A stretch of 55,521 nt of DNA from Elusimicrobia bacterium CG1_02_56_21 (GTDB lineage Bacteria > Elusimicrobiota > Elusimicrobia > Elusimicrobiales > UBA9959). The position numbers were made by a program, and so were the translations under genes. The stretch is taken from positions 1 to 55,521 of the forward strand of contig MNUR01000096.1 in NCBI GenBank assembly GCA_001871115.1, in the 5' to 3' direction. Every line of letters starts with the position of its first letter. Within the stretch, counting starts at the first letter, position 1. The notes under the pieces are model-generated. The model was not told where the DNA came from and ran no database searches. It worked only from the letters and a program-made list of their open reading frames with translations. Below are positions 15,941 to 24,466 of the stretch, one piece after another.

Positions 15941-17773
15941 ATGAAAATAAAAAACTTCATTAAACTTACGCTATCAGGACTTCTGGTACTGGGTTTTTCT
16001 GTTTCCGGGCCGCTGGCCGGCAGACTTTCCGCCCAGGCTTCAAAAAGCGGTACAAGCCGCTCCATGGAGCAGGCTATAAGGCTTTACCACGAGGGTGACG
16101 ATATCGAGGCCATGGACCGCTTTATGCAGATCCTTGTTAAGGGCACGCCCTCGGAAAAGGCTTTGGCTAACGAGTATGTAAGCAAGATAACCCTGCGAAT
16201 GAACACCGGGGTAAACACCATCAAAGACCGCGGCGCAGAGCCGACTACCCTAACCGAAGTTTCGCAGCCTAAATCCGGAACGACTGTCCGGGATGTTCCG
16301 CTGGGAATTAAAACGCGGCAGCTGGATGAAGAGGATGACGCCCGCGCGCAGCAGGGCGGCGATGAGGCCCGGAGAGCGCGCGTTAACGACAAAATAACAT
16401 CCAAGATAGAGCTTCTGCGCCGGGACCTGCTGCTCGAATTAAGCCGCTCGGACGCAGTAAAGGTATATATGGGGAACGGCGTTCCCAAGGCGCTTACGCT
16501 GGACCCTAATTTCTTTTTTGCCAACGAGACAAGTTTCCGCGCCGGGACCGACAAGATGCTTACTGCTCTCTCCGGCCTGTTCTTTACGCTGGGCAAGGCC
16601 AATTTCCTGATCCTCCCGGAAGGCTCCGCCGAGGGAGACGTGAAGATAAAGAGCATCCGCCGCGCTCTCGCGCTTAATTCCTATTTCGAGTCCCGCGGCA
16701 TCTCCAAGTCCAGGCTGGAAGTGAACCTGACCGGGAGCGAAGTCCGGTTTCCTAAGGAACTTACAACCATACGCGGGCTTATAATTCTCTTTGATTATGA
16801 CAAGCAGCCGCGCCTCAAAGACCTTGAAGATCTGCAGACCAAAGGCCCTAAAGTGTCGCTGGGCATCTATCCTACCGCCATAGCTGTGCATAAGAACGAG
16901 GGCGCAATAGTCGAGTTCTCCGTTTTTGAATCTCCGATAGGGGAGCCCAGCTGGAAGTTCCAGATCTTCCAGGTGCAGAAAGACGGAAGCCGTCTGCTCC
17001 TGCAGGAACTTTCCGGGTCGGGGTCTCAATATAACCAGAGCTTCTGGAACGGCCGCAAAAAATTCTTTGGGGCGGCCTACCCCTCCGGCCGGTATATGTT
17101 CACCGTGACCGCCACAGACCTGGAAGGGCGGGACACCGCTATAAGCCGCCTTCTCCTGGTGCGGCCCACTCCCGAGGAAGAGAAGGCTATGAGGACTAAA
17201 TCCCAGGCGCAGAAAGCCGCCGGGAAAGAAACGGTTACCCGCTCCGGAGTTAAGACCAGGACCCTTGCTCCGAAAGGCGCAAAAAGAGGGGCGTCCGGCA
17301 AAGTGATCAAAGGCGCCGCAGGAAAGAAAGCCGCCGCCGGCAGAAATGTTTCTTCCAAAAAAGCCCGCACTCCCCCTAAAAAGGTATCCCGGGCGGAAGA
17401 CGATTCGGAAGCGGCTTCTGCGGATGAGCCGGCATTGCCCGCCCGGGGGGGGGCGCTTTCAGGCGAACCTACGGGCCAGGTCAGCTATAAGATATATTTC
17501 ACCGACGCTAATTCCCTCACTACCGGCAGCGAAAAAAGACTTAAGCAGGTGGCCGAGACCATGGGCTATTACCCGATGGCAAATATACAGCTTATCGGTT
17601 ACGCGTATTCAGGCGAACCCAACGCCGACGCGCTCGCTGAAAACCGCGTCAACCTGGTCGCCACCCGGCTGAGCGAGAAGTACAGGATAGACCGCTCCCG
17701 GATGGACCTTCAGTCAAAAGTGACCGAGGCGACCAAGAGCGTGGTGGAGATAAAGATGACCGGCAAAGAGTGA
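15941..17773 (+). CDS. Periplasmic OmpA-like protein with two OmpA-type regions
   Basis: A 610-residue protein, start at ATG 15941 (an upstream in-frame GTG adds six residues). The signal peptide ends near residue 31 (RLSAQA). Residues 40-80 form a TPR-like helix pair. A central region, about 180-290, has the fold pattern of a peptidoglycan-binding OmpA domain (helix with ALNSYFESRGISKSRLEVNLTG, then RGLIILFDY). An Ig/FlgD-like beta module follows (about 305-410). A Lys/Ala-rich linker then leads to a second OmpA_C-like domain at the end (about 515-610: YKIYFTDANSLTTGSEKRL, ENRVNLVATRLSEKY). It directly precedes the pilus operon, so it may anchor that machine to the cell wall. That link is inference. 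Confidence 0.7.
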   Translation: MKIKNFIKLTLSGLLVLGFSVSGPLAGRLSAQASKSGTSRSMEQAIRLYHEGDDIEAMDRFMQILVKGTPSEKALANEYVSKITLRMNTGVNTIKDRGAEPTTLTEVSQPKSGTTVRDVPLGIKTRQLDEEDDARAQQGGDEARRARVNDKITSKIELLRRDLLLELSRSDAVKVYMGNGVPKALTLDPNFFFANETSFRAGTDKMLTALSGLFFTLGKANFLILPEGSAEGDVKIKSIRRALALNSYFESRGISKSRLEVNLTGSEVRFPKELTTIRGLIILFDYDKQPRLKDLEDLQTKGPKVSLGIYPTAIAVHKNEGAIVEFSVFESPIGEPSWKFQIFQVQKDGSRLLLQELSGSGSQYNQSFWNGRKKFFGAAYPSGRYMFTVTATDLEGRDTAISRLLLVRPTPEEEKAMRTKSQAQKAAGKETVTRSGVKTRTLAPKGAKRGASGKVIKGAAGKKAAAGRNVSSKKARTPPKKVSRAEDDSEAASADEPALPARGGALSGEPTGQVSYKIYFTDANSLTTGSEKRLKQVAETMGYYPMANIQLIGYAYSGEPNADALAENRVNLVATRLSEKYRIDRSRMDLQSKVTEATKSVVEIKMTGKE

Positions 17774-17800
17774 ATTGACGCCCTTTTATCTCATGTTTTT

Positions 17801-17829
17801 GTGACAGGGCCTTATAAGTATTGTAAAAT
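17801..17829 (+). promoter_or_regulatory. Promoter of the pilus operon (near-leaderless)
   Basis: GTGACA (17801-17806, one mismatch to TTGACA), 17-bp spacer, TAAAAT (17824-17829). The ATG of the pilM-like gene begins 10 nt after the -10 box, so the 5' leader is at most a few nt and there is no Shine-Dalgarno. Confidence 0.6.
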
Positions 17830-17838
17830 TACAAAGTT

Positions 17839-19401
17839 ATGGCTAAATCAGAGGGAAACAAACACCTGGGCATTTATATCTCCCCCAAGGAGATTTGCCT
17901 CTCGCAGGTTAAAATAGGCAAGGACTCCAAAGTGGAGCCCGAGCACCTTGTTAAATTCCCGACCGAATTCCCGGTCAAGGAGGGCATGCTGCGCCCTCTT
18001 TCCCTCAATCATGACTTTTTCAGCGAGAAAGCGCCCTGGGTAGGTCCGCTTAAGCAGGCGCTGAAAAGCGTAAACTGGGACACCTCTACAGCTGTGGTTA
18101 CCCTCTCTCCTCAGTTCGCCATCCTCCGCTATTTTGTGATGCCGGGCATAGACCGCAAGTTCTGGAGCAAGTCTATCCCGCTGGAATCCAAGAAATACAT
18201 CCCTGTCTCCTTTGAGGAGGCTGCCTTTGATTTCAGCGCCGTGCCGGTTGACGGGGGGAAAAAACTGGGCGTTTTGTTCGGCCTTACTCAGCGCAAAAGC
18301 ATTGAGTTCATCGCCGAAACCCTGAAAGCGGCCGGGATAACCCTGGCGGCCGTGGAGACAACCCCTATTTCCCTCGAGCGGCTTTTCGGCTTTATTGACC
18401 CGCAGGACCATAACGCGAAGGGTTACATACATTTCAGCGGCAACACCACCTACATGCTTTTCTCTCACGGGGGGTATCCCGTGCTTTACCGCGAGTCGGA
18501 AAACGATTCCGGCGGCACGATGAGCGAGCGCAAGCGCCTGGACGTCAAGGGAGCCATGCAGTTTGTAGACCGCTACGTTGGCGGGAGCGACTACAAGGCC
18601 GTAGCGCTGAGCGGCGACGGGGTAGACGCCTGGAAGCCGGTGGCTGAGAAGGAAGCTGACCCGGTCCCGGTGCATATCTGGGAGAGCTCTGCGGTTTGCG
18701 GACTTAAAGATAATGACGCCGCCGCCTTCCTTTCCATCGGCGCCGCGCTGCGCGCCCGCGCCGCCGGTCCGGTGCGCCTGGATATTTCCGGAATAAGCAC
18801 CGCGGAGCGCCTTGAGAAGCAGCTCCAGGGTTATGTCTGGTATATAACTTTCTTCCTCGCCGGCCTGCTGCTCCTGCTTACCCTGGTCTCACAGACCCGG
18901 GTTACGGTGCTGAGCTCCTCAATTTCTTCGCTCAAGTCCAAGGTCATCAACGTGCCGGAACTGGACGGCATGGATGCTGACGCTATCCGGGCTATGATAA
19001 ATAAACTGCAGACTGACTCGCAGATGCTGGAGAGTCTCGTGAGCGACATTGACCCGGTCGCCCCTAAACTGGCGGCGATAGCGGACACCATCCCCGCGGA
19101 CCTCTGGCTGAAGAACATAACTTACACCAATCCGTTCGCGCTGTCCGAGCTGCAGTCCGCAGAGAAAGAAATGCATTTTACCGGGGAAACCTATATGAGC
19201 GGCGAAACCAAACTGCGCCTGGTTTCAAATTTCACTAAAGCCGTAAAGGCCTCCGAGGAATTCAAGTCCTATTCGCCGCCGTTCGGCAGCATAGACAGCA
19301 CCACCGAGGAAAGTTCACTTGATACGGCCCGCGGCAACACAAGTTCGGGCGCAAGAAAGACAAGCGGCTTTACCGTTATGTGCGTTTTTAAGAGGAAATA
19401 A
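17839..19401 (+). CDS. pilM: PilM-PilN fusion-like (GspL-like) pilus assembly protein
   Basis: A 520-residue protein. Residues 1-320 have the actin-like ATPase layout of PilM (HLGIYISPKEICLSQVKIG at the start, AAVETTPISLERLF near 172, then YIHFSGNTTYMLF). A single membrane helix at about 332-356 (ITFFLAGLLLLLTLV) is followed by a coiled-coil and a PilN-like periplasmic domain. Thus the cytoplasmic PilM and membrane PilN functions are joined, as in GspL of type II secretion. It links the PilB/GspE motor to the periplasmic PilO/PilP ring. The gene opens the operon and has its own promoter. Confidence 0.82.
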   Translation: MAKSEGNKHLGIYISPKEICLSQVKIGKDSKVEPEHLVKFPTEFPVKEGMLRPLSLNHDFFSEKAPWVGPLKQALKSVNWDTSTAVVTLSPQFAILRYFVMPGIDRKFWSKSIPLESKKYIPVSFEEAAFDFSAVPVDGGKKLGVLFGLTQRKSIEFIAETLKAAGITLAAVETTPISLERLFGFIDPQDHNAKGYIHFSGNTTYMLFSHGGYPVLYRESENDSGGTMSERKRLDVKGAMQFVDRYVGGSDYKAVALSGDGVDAWKPVAEKEADPVPVHIWESSAVCGLKDNDAAAFLSIGAALRARAAGPVRLDISGISTAERLEKQLQGYVWYITFFLAGLLLLLTLVSQTRVTVLSSSISSLKSKVINVPELDGMDADAIRAMINKLQTDSQMLESLVSDIDPVAPKLAAIADTIPADLWLKNITYTNPFALSELQSAEKEMHFTGETYMSGETKLRLVSNFTKAVKASEEFKSYSPPFGSIDSTTEESSLDTARGNTSSGARKTSGFTVMCVFKRK

Positions 19402-19404
19402 AAT

Positions 19405-19986
19405 ATGCCGGCTCTGGTTGCTAAAATAAAGTTCGCGGTCAAGGATATGCTGGATAATATCCTCATGATCTACGCCGAAAAGGGAATAACTCCCTTTAAG
19501 CGCCCCCTTATGATCGCGGTACCTTCGCTGCTCGGGCTTTATGCGCTGGTTTACAGCCCTGTATCCAATAACTTTCAGCTGGCGGCCAGTTCCGAAAAGA
19601 ATATGAAGGTGGTCGCGCAGTTCGCCGGAGACTATGAGAACGCCAAGGTCCGCATGTCCGGCTATCAGCGCAAACTGCCGCTTATTAAAGACAAAGACGA
19701 GTGGCTTAACTATCTCCTGACCAGCAGCGCGAAGAGCGCCGGCGTTTCGGTGGAGTCATTAAGCGCCCAGGAGGAAAATGCGATAGGGAACTACCTGGTG
19801 GTTTCCCGCGATGTTTCCGCTTCCACGACCTATGCCAACTTCGGCAAGTGGCTGGCGGAAATAGAGAACTCCAGGATCTTTCTGAGGATTACGAAAATGA
19901 GCCTGGAGCGGGAGAAAAACGGCCTCGGCACGGTAAAGGTTTCTTTTACTCTTTCGACCGTCTTCCCGAAGCAGGCGGGGGGGTAA
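19405..19986 (+). CDS. pilO: PilO/GspM-like inner membrane pilus assembly protein
   Basis: A 193-residue protein, SD GAGG, 3 bp after the pilM-like gene. A cytoplasmic amphipathic segment of about 32 residues precedes one membrane helix (about 34-52, LMIAVPSLLGLYALVY). A coiled-coil (60-95) and a small ferredoxin-like periplasmic domain follow (about 105-190), ending in a strand with VKVSFTLSTVF. This is the PilO arrangement: it dimerises with PilN and aligns the inner-membrane platform with the secretin. The sequence is divergent, so the call depends on topology plus position. Confidence 0.75.
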   Translation: MPALVAKIKFAVKDMLDNILMIYAEKGITPFKRPLMIAVPSLLGLYALVYSPVSNNFQLAASSEKNMKVVAQFAGDYENAKVRMSGYQRKLPLIKDKDEWLNYLLTSSAKSAGVSVESLSAQEENAIGNYLVVSRDVSASTTYANFGKWLAEIENSRIFLRITKMSLEREKNGLGTVKVSFTLSTVFPKQAGG

Positions 19987-19987
19987 T

Positions 19988-20737
19988 ATGAAAAATTTTA
20001 CCTCCATACTGGGCTGGCTTCTTCTGATCGCCGTACTATCTGTGCCTTCTTTCCTGTTCTATAACTGGTGGAGCAAGAGCAAACTCCAGGTTTCTGCCGA
20101 ACTTACCAACGAGCCGGTATCAGGCAGCGTATTTCCTTCCGACAAGGGCGGCCAGTCCACTGCGGCACGCCAGCCCTTGCCTGCGCCTGTCCGGAATGAA
20201 CCGGTAAAACAGCCCGCACCCGAACAGGAGGCCTCCACCGCACCGGCGGCTATGGCCCAGGAACCAGCATCCGCCCAGGATTCCCCGGCTGAAACTCCGC
20301 TTCCGCCTGCCGCAAGCCGGCCCGGAGCCGCTCCCCTTGTCCAGCAGGAATCCGCCGACCCGGCCGCCCAGGCGGCGGGTAGTGACGCGGCTCAGGTAGA
20401 GTCCTCTACCTTCACGAAGCCGGTCTCTTACTACAGCCCCAAAAGCAGGCGCGACCCGACTTTTTCCCCTGATGATTACAGCCGGATAAGAAATGAACAG
20501 TTGCAGAGAGAGGAAGCGGACAGGCTGCAGCGGATGGCGGAGAACCGCAGGCCTCCCAGGGAGCCCGGTCCTGAAACCAGGATCAGTCTCCAGGGTGTTG
20601 TAGGCAATGCCGCAATCATAAACGGCGATATGTACTATGTAGGGCAGACGGTGCGCGGGGTAAAAGTACTTAAGATAGGCGCCGACTACATAATATGCGA
20701 TTACAAGGGCAAGAGATTCAGGAAAGTCCTGAAATAA
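19988..20737 (+). CDS. PilP/GspC-like periplasmic linker protein
   Basis: A 249-residue protein, SD in the G-run, one base after the PilO-like gene. An N-terminal membrane helix (about 6-26, ILGWLLLIAVLSVPSFLFY) is followed by a long Pro/Ala/Gln-rich, probably extended linker (about 45-145). The compact C-terminal domain (about 195-249) contains ISLQGVVGNAAIINGDMYYVG and YIICDYKGKRFRKVL. This beta-domain resembles the homology region of GspC/PilP that contacts the secretin N-domain. PilP is usually a lipoprotein; this one is a membrane-anchored form closer to GspC. The function is inferred from the domain and the operon position. Confidence 0.7.
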   Translation: MKNFTSILGWLLLIAVLSVPSFLFYNWWSKSKLQVSAELTNEPVSGSVFPSDKGGQSTAARQPLPAPVRNEPVKQPAPEQEASTAPAAMAQEPASAQDSPAETPLPPAASRPGAAPLVQQESADPAAQAAGSDAAQVESSTFTKPVSYYSPKSRRDPTFSPDDYSRIRNEQLQREEADRLQRMAENRRPPREPGPETRISLQGVVGNAAIINGDMYYVGQTVRGVKVLKIGADYIICDYKGKRFRKVLK

Positions 20738-20767
20738 TTGCACTGGTTAATAGAGGGCAGGTTAACA

Positions 20768-20773
20768 TATAAT
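20768..20773 (+). promoter_or_regulatory. Possible internal promoter before the secretin gene
   Basis: Perfect TATAAT 21 nt upstream of the secretin ATG; no good -35 box. It lies in the 57-bp gap between the pilP-like gene and the secretin. Confidence 0.4.
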
Positions 20774-20794
20774 AGGAATAGCACGGAGGAGTTT

Positions 20795-22513
20795 ATGAAG
20801 ATCTTGAAAATTTTACTCGCGTTTACACTGGCTTTTGAGCAACTGCTGTTCCCCGTGGCCGGGCTTTTCGCACAGAGCTCTCCCTCGGCAGACAGAAATT
20901 TCACCCAGGACCTGCAGGGGCCTGGCGGAGACGAGGGCGGGCCAATACTGGACAGCGAATCCGATTCGCCGCCTCCTTCAACTATGCCCCAGGGGCAGAT
21001 GCCCGGTTCTCCTATAGAATCGGTGCAGATCGGAGGCATCCCCAAGGACGCCCCGATGTACGAGGAAGCCGAGGCGGTGTCCCCACTGGAGCGCAAGATA
21101 GGGCCCATTCGCCTGAAGGGCGCCCCGCTTTCAACTTTCCTGGACGTGGTTTCGGCCCAGTCCAAGGTTAATTTTATCATCACGGAAGGCCTTGAAGCGA
21201 AGACTATAACGGTTTTCCTGCGCAAGACCACGGTGCGCGAGGCGCTTGAGCTTCTCCTCCGCGTCAAAGGTCTGACTTACCAGCGTATCGGCAAGAGCCA
21301 GACCTACGTGGTGCAGAAGCGTTCAGCCAATATGCCGAACCTGATAACCAAGATATATACGCTCAATTATATTCCGCTTATCCCGATAGGCTCCATCGGC
21401 GAGGAGATAGCCTCCATTACGGCCCAGGACGTTTCCTCCGGCCAGTCCAATCAGGGCGGCGGCGGGCCTTCAGGCGGCGAGCAGAAAGAGGGCGAATCCA
21501 AGGAAAGCCCCATAGCCATTATAAATATCGTGCGCAGCGTTCTGTCTAAGAAGAACGGAAAGCTGGAAGTTGACCCGCGCACAAACACCCTCATTGTTAC
21601 CGACGTGCCGGAGGTTTTTCCCCAGGTCGAGCAGATCATCTCTGAGCTGGACAAAAAAGCCCCGCAGATACTTATAGAGGCCCAGATAGTGGAGATAAAT
21701 ACGGACCGCATGAACGAGCTCGGCATAGAATGGGGCGGCTCCCGCGGCGAGATGGCCTATTTCGCCGGCCCTGCCCGTCTTACCGACTACGGCCTGCGCC
21801 CGGGTTTCTTTTCCGGGGACCAGTGGAAGAAGTTCTTCCCGAAAACTACCGATATAAGCGACAGCGCCGGCAGTTCCGGTTCCAGCGGAGAGAGCGGCGC
21901 CAGTTCCGTAGACCCCATCTTCTCAACCGGACAGCAGAGCTCCAAGGGTGTTTACTACGGCGTATTCAGCCTTGCGCAGCTGCAGGCTATTTTCCGCGCC
22001 CTGATCTCCAAAGGGGAAGGACGCTACCTTGGCAAGCCCAAGATAGTGGCCATGAACAACAAGACCGCGCTGATATCTATTTCAAAGGACGCGGCGATGG
22101 GAACCCAGAGCACCGTCTCCTCTGCCGGAGGCGCTTCGGGAAGCCAGTCCACGGGCGTTGAGCGCCGCCGCATAGGCCTGGTGCTCAAGGTTACTCCGCA
22201 GGTCAACAAGGAAGGCTATATAACCATGATAGTCCAGCCCTCCTATTCGGACGCCGTGGCTTCCGCCATAACTGTACAGGGCCAGGCTATTTTCGACCCG
22301 GTAAGCCGCGGCGCCTCTACCATGGTCCGCGTCAAGAACGGCCAGACCGTCGTGATCGGCGGAATGCTCTCGTCTACCGAGAGCAAGACCGTAAAGAAAG
22401 TTCCGCTTCTCGGCTATATCCCTATAATCGGCTGGCTGTTCACCAGCGTCAGCTCCAGGCGCACCAATACCGACCTGGTGATCTTCATCACGCCGACGAT
22501 ACTGGTTGACTAG
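20795..22513 (+). CDS. pilQ: Secretin (PilQ/GspD family)
   Basis: A 572-residue protein from ATG 20795 (SD GGAGG); a TTG 57 bp upstream gives an implausible start. The signal peptide ends near FAQS. An STN/N0-like domain is at about 100-180 (LKGAPLSTFLDVVSAQSKVNF) and one N-type domain at about 190-300 (IINIVRSVLS, NTLIVTDVPEVFPQVEQII). The secretin domain is at about 310-572, with QILIEAQIVEI, KPKIVAMNNKTA, the beta-lip MVRVKNGQTVVIGGML and PLLGYIPIIGWLFTS ending in DLVIFITPTIL. It forms the outer-membrane gate of the pilus or secretion system. It has fewer N-domains than most GspD. A Ser/Gly-rich insert lies near 365-385. Confidence 0.93.
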   Translation: MKILKILLAFTLAFEQLLFPVAGLFAQSSPSADRNFTQDLQGPGGDEGGPILDSESDSPPPSTMPQGQMPGSPIESVQIGGIPKDAPMYEEAEAVSPLERKIGPIRLKGAPLSTFLDVVSAQSKVNFIITEGLEAKTITVFLRKTTVREALELLLRVKGLTYQRIGKSQTYVVQKRSANMPNLITKIYTLNYIPLIPIGSIGEEIASITAQDVSSGQSNQGGGGPSGGEQKEGESKESPIAIINIVRSVLSKKNGKLEVDPRTNTLIVTDVPEVFPQVEQIISELDKKAPQILIEAQIVEINTDRMNELGIEWGGSRGEMAYFAGPARLTDYGLRPGFFSGDQWKKFFPKTTDISDSAGSSGSSGESGASSVDPIFSTGQQSSKGVYYGVFSLAQLQAIFRALISKGEGRYLGKPKIVAMNNKTALISISKDAAMGTQSTVSSAGGASGSQSTGVERRRIGLVLKVTPQVNKEGYITMIVQPSYSDAVASAITVQGQAIFDPVSRGASTMVRVKNGQTVVIGGMLSSTESKTVKKVPLLGYIPIIGWLFTSVSSRRTNTDLVIFITPTILVD

Positions 22514-22524
22514 CGCTGCATAAT

Positions 22525-22556
22525 GGGAGTCAGCGGATTTTTAAACGCTGACTCCC
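22525..22556. promoter_or_regulatory. Perfect 11-bp hairpin between secretin and PilB genes
   Basis: GGGAGTCAGCG (22525-22535), a 10-nt AT-rich loop, CGCTGACTCCC (22546-22556). No T-run follows, so it is not a standard terminator. Two further ACTCCCGA copies follow at once. It may set mRNA stability or be a short mobile palindrome. Confidence 0.65.
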
Positions 22557-22592
22557 GATTCCCTACTCCCGACTCTTGATTCTTTAATTCTT

Positions 22593-24344
22593 ATGGCACA
22601 CAAACTCCTCGGCGAAATAATGGTCCAGGCTAAGTGGATCGACGAAGAAAAGCTTGCCAAAGCTTTAAAGTTCCAGGCCCAGCAGGGCGGCCTTATCGGC
22701 GAAGTGCTCGTTAAGCTCCATTTCGCCACGGAAGAGCAGGTAGCCCAGGCCCTGGCCAAGCAGCTGGGCATCGTTTACGCCTCCAAGGAAAACCAGATCC
22801 TCAATCCTGAGAAAGGACAGAGCCTGGAGAGGATCATTCCCGAAAAATTCGCCCGCGACAATGCCGTGGTCCCGCTGTTCATAGAGGACAACATGCTTGC
22901 CGTGGCCCTTACCGACCCGACAAATATAATGATGCTGGACAATATAAAACTTGTCTCCGGCATGGAGATCCAGCTTTTTATTTCCACCAAAGCCCAGATC
23001 CTGAAGGTAATAGACACTTTCTACCAGGGGCAGTCGAACATGATCGACACGGTCCTGGACAAAGCCCTCGACGGCAGCAAGGGAGGGGAGACTTCGGATA
23101 CCGACGTGATTACCCCGGACGGCAAGCTGGACCTGGACAAGGTAATCATCGGCGAGTCAAAAGGCGCCCAGTCGATCAAGCTGGTCAACGCCATAATGAA
23201 GCAGGCGATCTCCGAGCGGACCAGCGACATCCACCTTGAGAAATTCGACGAAAAAGTATCCCTGCGCCTGCGCATCGACGGCGTGCTTTACGAGCGCAGC
23301 GCGCCCCCCACGGACCTCGTGAACGCGATGATCTCGCGCGTAAAAATACTTTCAAAACTCGACATCTCCGAGCGCCGTCTGCCGCAGGACGGCAGTTTTT
23401 CAATAAAATACCAGAACCGCATCATCGAGATCCGCGTAAGCGTCTGTCCCACAGTTTTCGGCGAAAAGCTGGTTATGCGTATCCTCGACAGGGGTTCAGT
23501 TGAACTTAACGTGAATATCATAGGCTTCGAGGCGCGCCAGAGAGAAGACTTCCTGAAAGCGGCTTCGGCTCCGAACGGCCTGATCTTCCTGACCGGCCCC
23601 ACCGGTTCCGGTAAAACCACCACCCTCAACGCCGTGCTCAACACTATCAAATCCCCCGAGTTGAACATAATGACCCTGGAAGACCCGGTGGAAATCAAGA
23701 TGGAGGGCATAAGCCAGGTCCAGGTAAAGCCCGCCATAGGCCTTACTATGGCTTCGGGCCTGCGCTCCTTCCTGCGCCAAGACCCTGACGTTATACTGGT
23801 CGGTGAGGTCCGCGACAACGAGACCGCCGAGGCCTGCCTGAAAGCCGCCATGACCGGCCATCTCGTGCTTTCAACCCTGCATACCAACAGCGCCCTGGAG
23901 GCTATCCCGAGGCTCCTGGACATGGGGATCGAGAAATATCTGCTTGCCAGCACCCTGCTCTGCCTGGCGGCGCAGCGCCTGGTGCGCCAGCTCTGCCCGT
24001 CATGCAAATCTCCTTACAGGCCTCCTCAGTCAGAAATTGACCAGTTCAACGCGGAGTCAATGCTTGCCCCTCTGCCGGATCCGTCAAAGCTTACTTTTTA
24101 CAAAGCCGTGGGCTGCCCTAAATGCAACAATATGGGCTACAAGGGCCGGAAGGCTATCTACGAGGTCTATTTCAACACCGATGCGATGAAGCGTATAATT
24201 TACAAGGACGCTGACATACAGACGCTAGCCCTGGAGGCCGCCAAGGGCGGCGCGTGGAACCTGCGGGCCAGCGGCTGGCGCAAAGTAGTGGCCGGGGTGA
24301 CCTCTGTCGAAGATATGCTTTCAGTGACGGTTTCCGAGAGGTAG
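22593..24344 (+). CDS. pilB: Pilus extension ATPase PilB/GspE
   Basis: A 583-residue hexameric secretion ATPase. An MshEN-type N-domain occupies about 1-150. The ATPase core has GPTGSGKT (335-342), an Asp box with LEDPVEIKM near 366, Walker B region DPDVILVGEVRD near 397 and a His box STLHTNSA near 430. Two CxxC pairs (CPSCKSPYRPP near 468 and CPKCNNMGYKGR near 509) form the zinc-binding C-domain of PilB/GspE. It powers addition of pilin subunits. There is no Shine-Dalgarno, and it follows the secretin after an 11-bp hairpin. No retraction ATPase (PilT) is in the window. Confidence 0.94.
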   Translation: MAHKLLGEIMVQAKWIDEEKLAKALKFQAQQGGLIGEVLVKLHFATEEQVAQALAKQLGIVYASKENQILNPEKGQSLERIIPEKFARDNAVVPLFIEDNMLAVALTDPTNIMMLDNIKLVSGMEIQLFISTKAQILKVIDTFYQGQSNMIDTVLDKALDGSKGGETSDTDVITPDGKLDLDKVIIGESKGAQSIKLVNAIMKQAISERTSDIHLEKFDEKVSLRLRIDGVLYERSAPPTDLVNAMISRVKILSKLDISERRLPQDGSFSIKYQNRIIEIRVSVCPTVFGEKLVMRILDRGSVELNVNIIGFEARQREDFLKAASAPNGLIFLTGPTGSGKTTTLNAVLNTIKSPELNIMTLEDPVEIKMEGISQVQVKPAIGLTMASGLRSFLRQDPDVILVGEVRDNETAEACLKAAMTGHLVLSTLHTNSALEAIPRLLDMGIEKYLLASTLLCLAAQRLVRQLCPSCKSPYRPPQSEIDQFNAESMLAPLPDPSKLTFYKAVGCPKCNNMGYKGRKAIYEVYFNTDAMKRIIYKDADIQTLALEAAKGGAWNLRASGWRKVVAGVTSVEDMLSVTVSER

Positions 24345-24390
24345 AAGCCCTGCCGTATACGCTCGTCTCATGAATGGGGGGGCGTGGGCC

Positions 24391-24419
24391 TTGCTTTTTA
24401 GCCTTTCGCGACGCATAAT
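24391..24419 (+). promoter_or_regulatory. Promoter upstream of pilC
   Basis: TTGCTT (24391-24396), 17-bp spacer, CATAAT (24414-24419) in the 122-bp gap between pilB and pilC; the leader would be about 40 nt. Confidence 0.55.
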
Positions 24420-24466
24420 ATATTATATAGGCGGGCTTAGCTGGTTTTCAGCAAGGTAACTACTAT

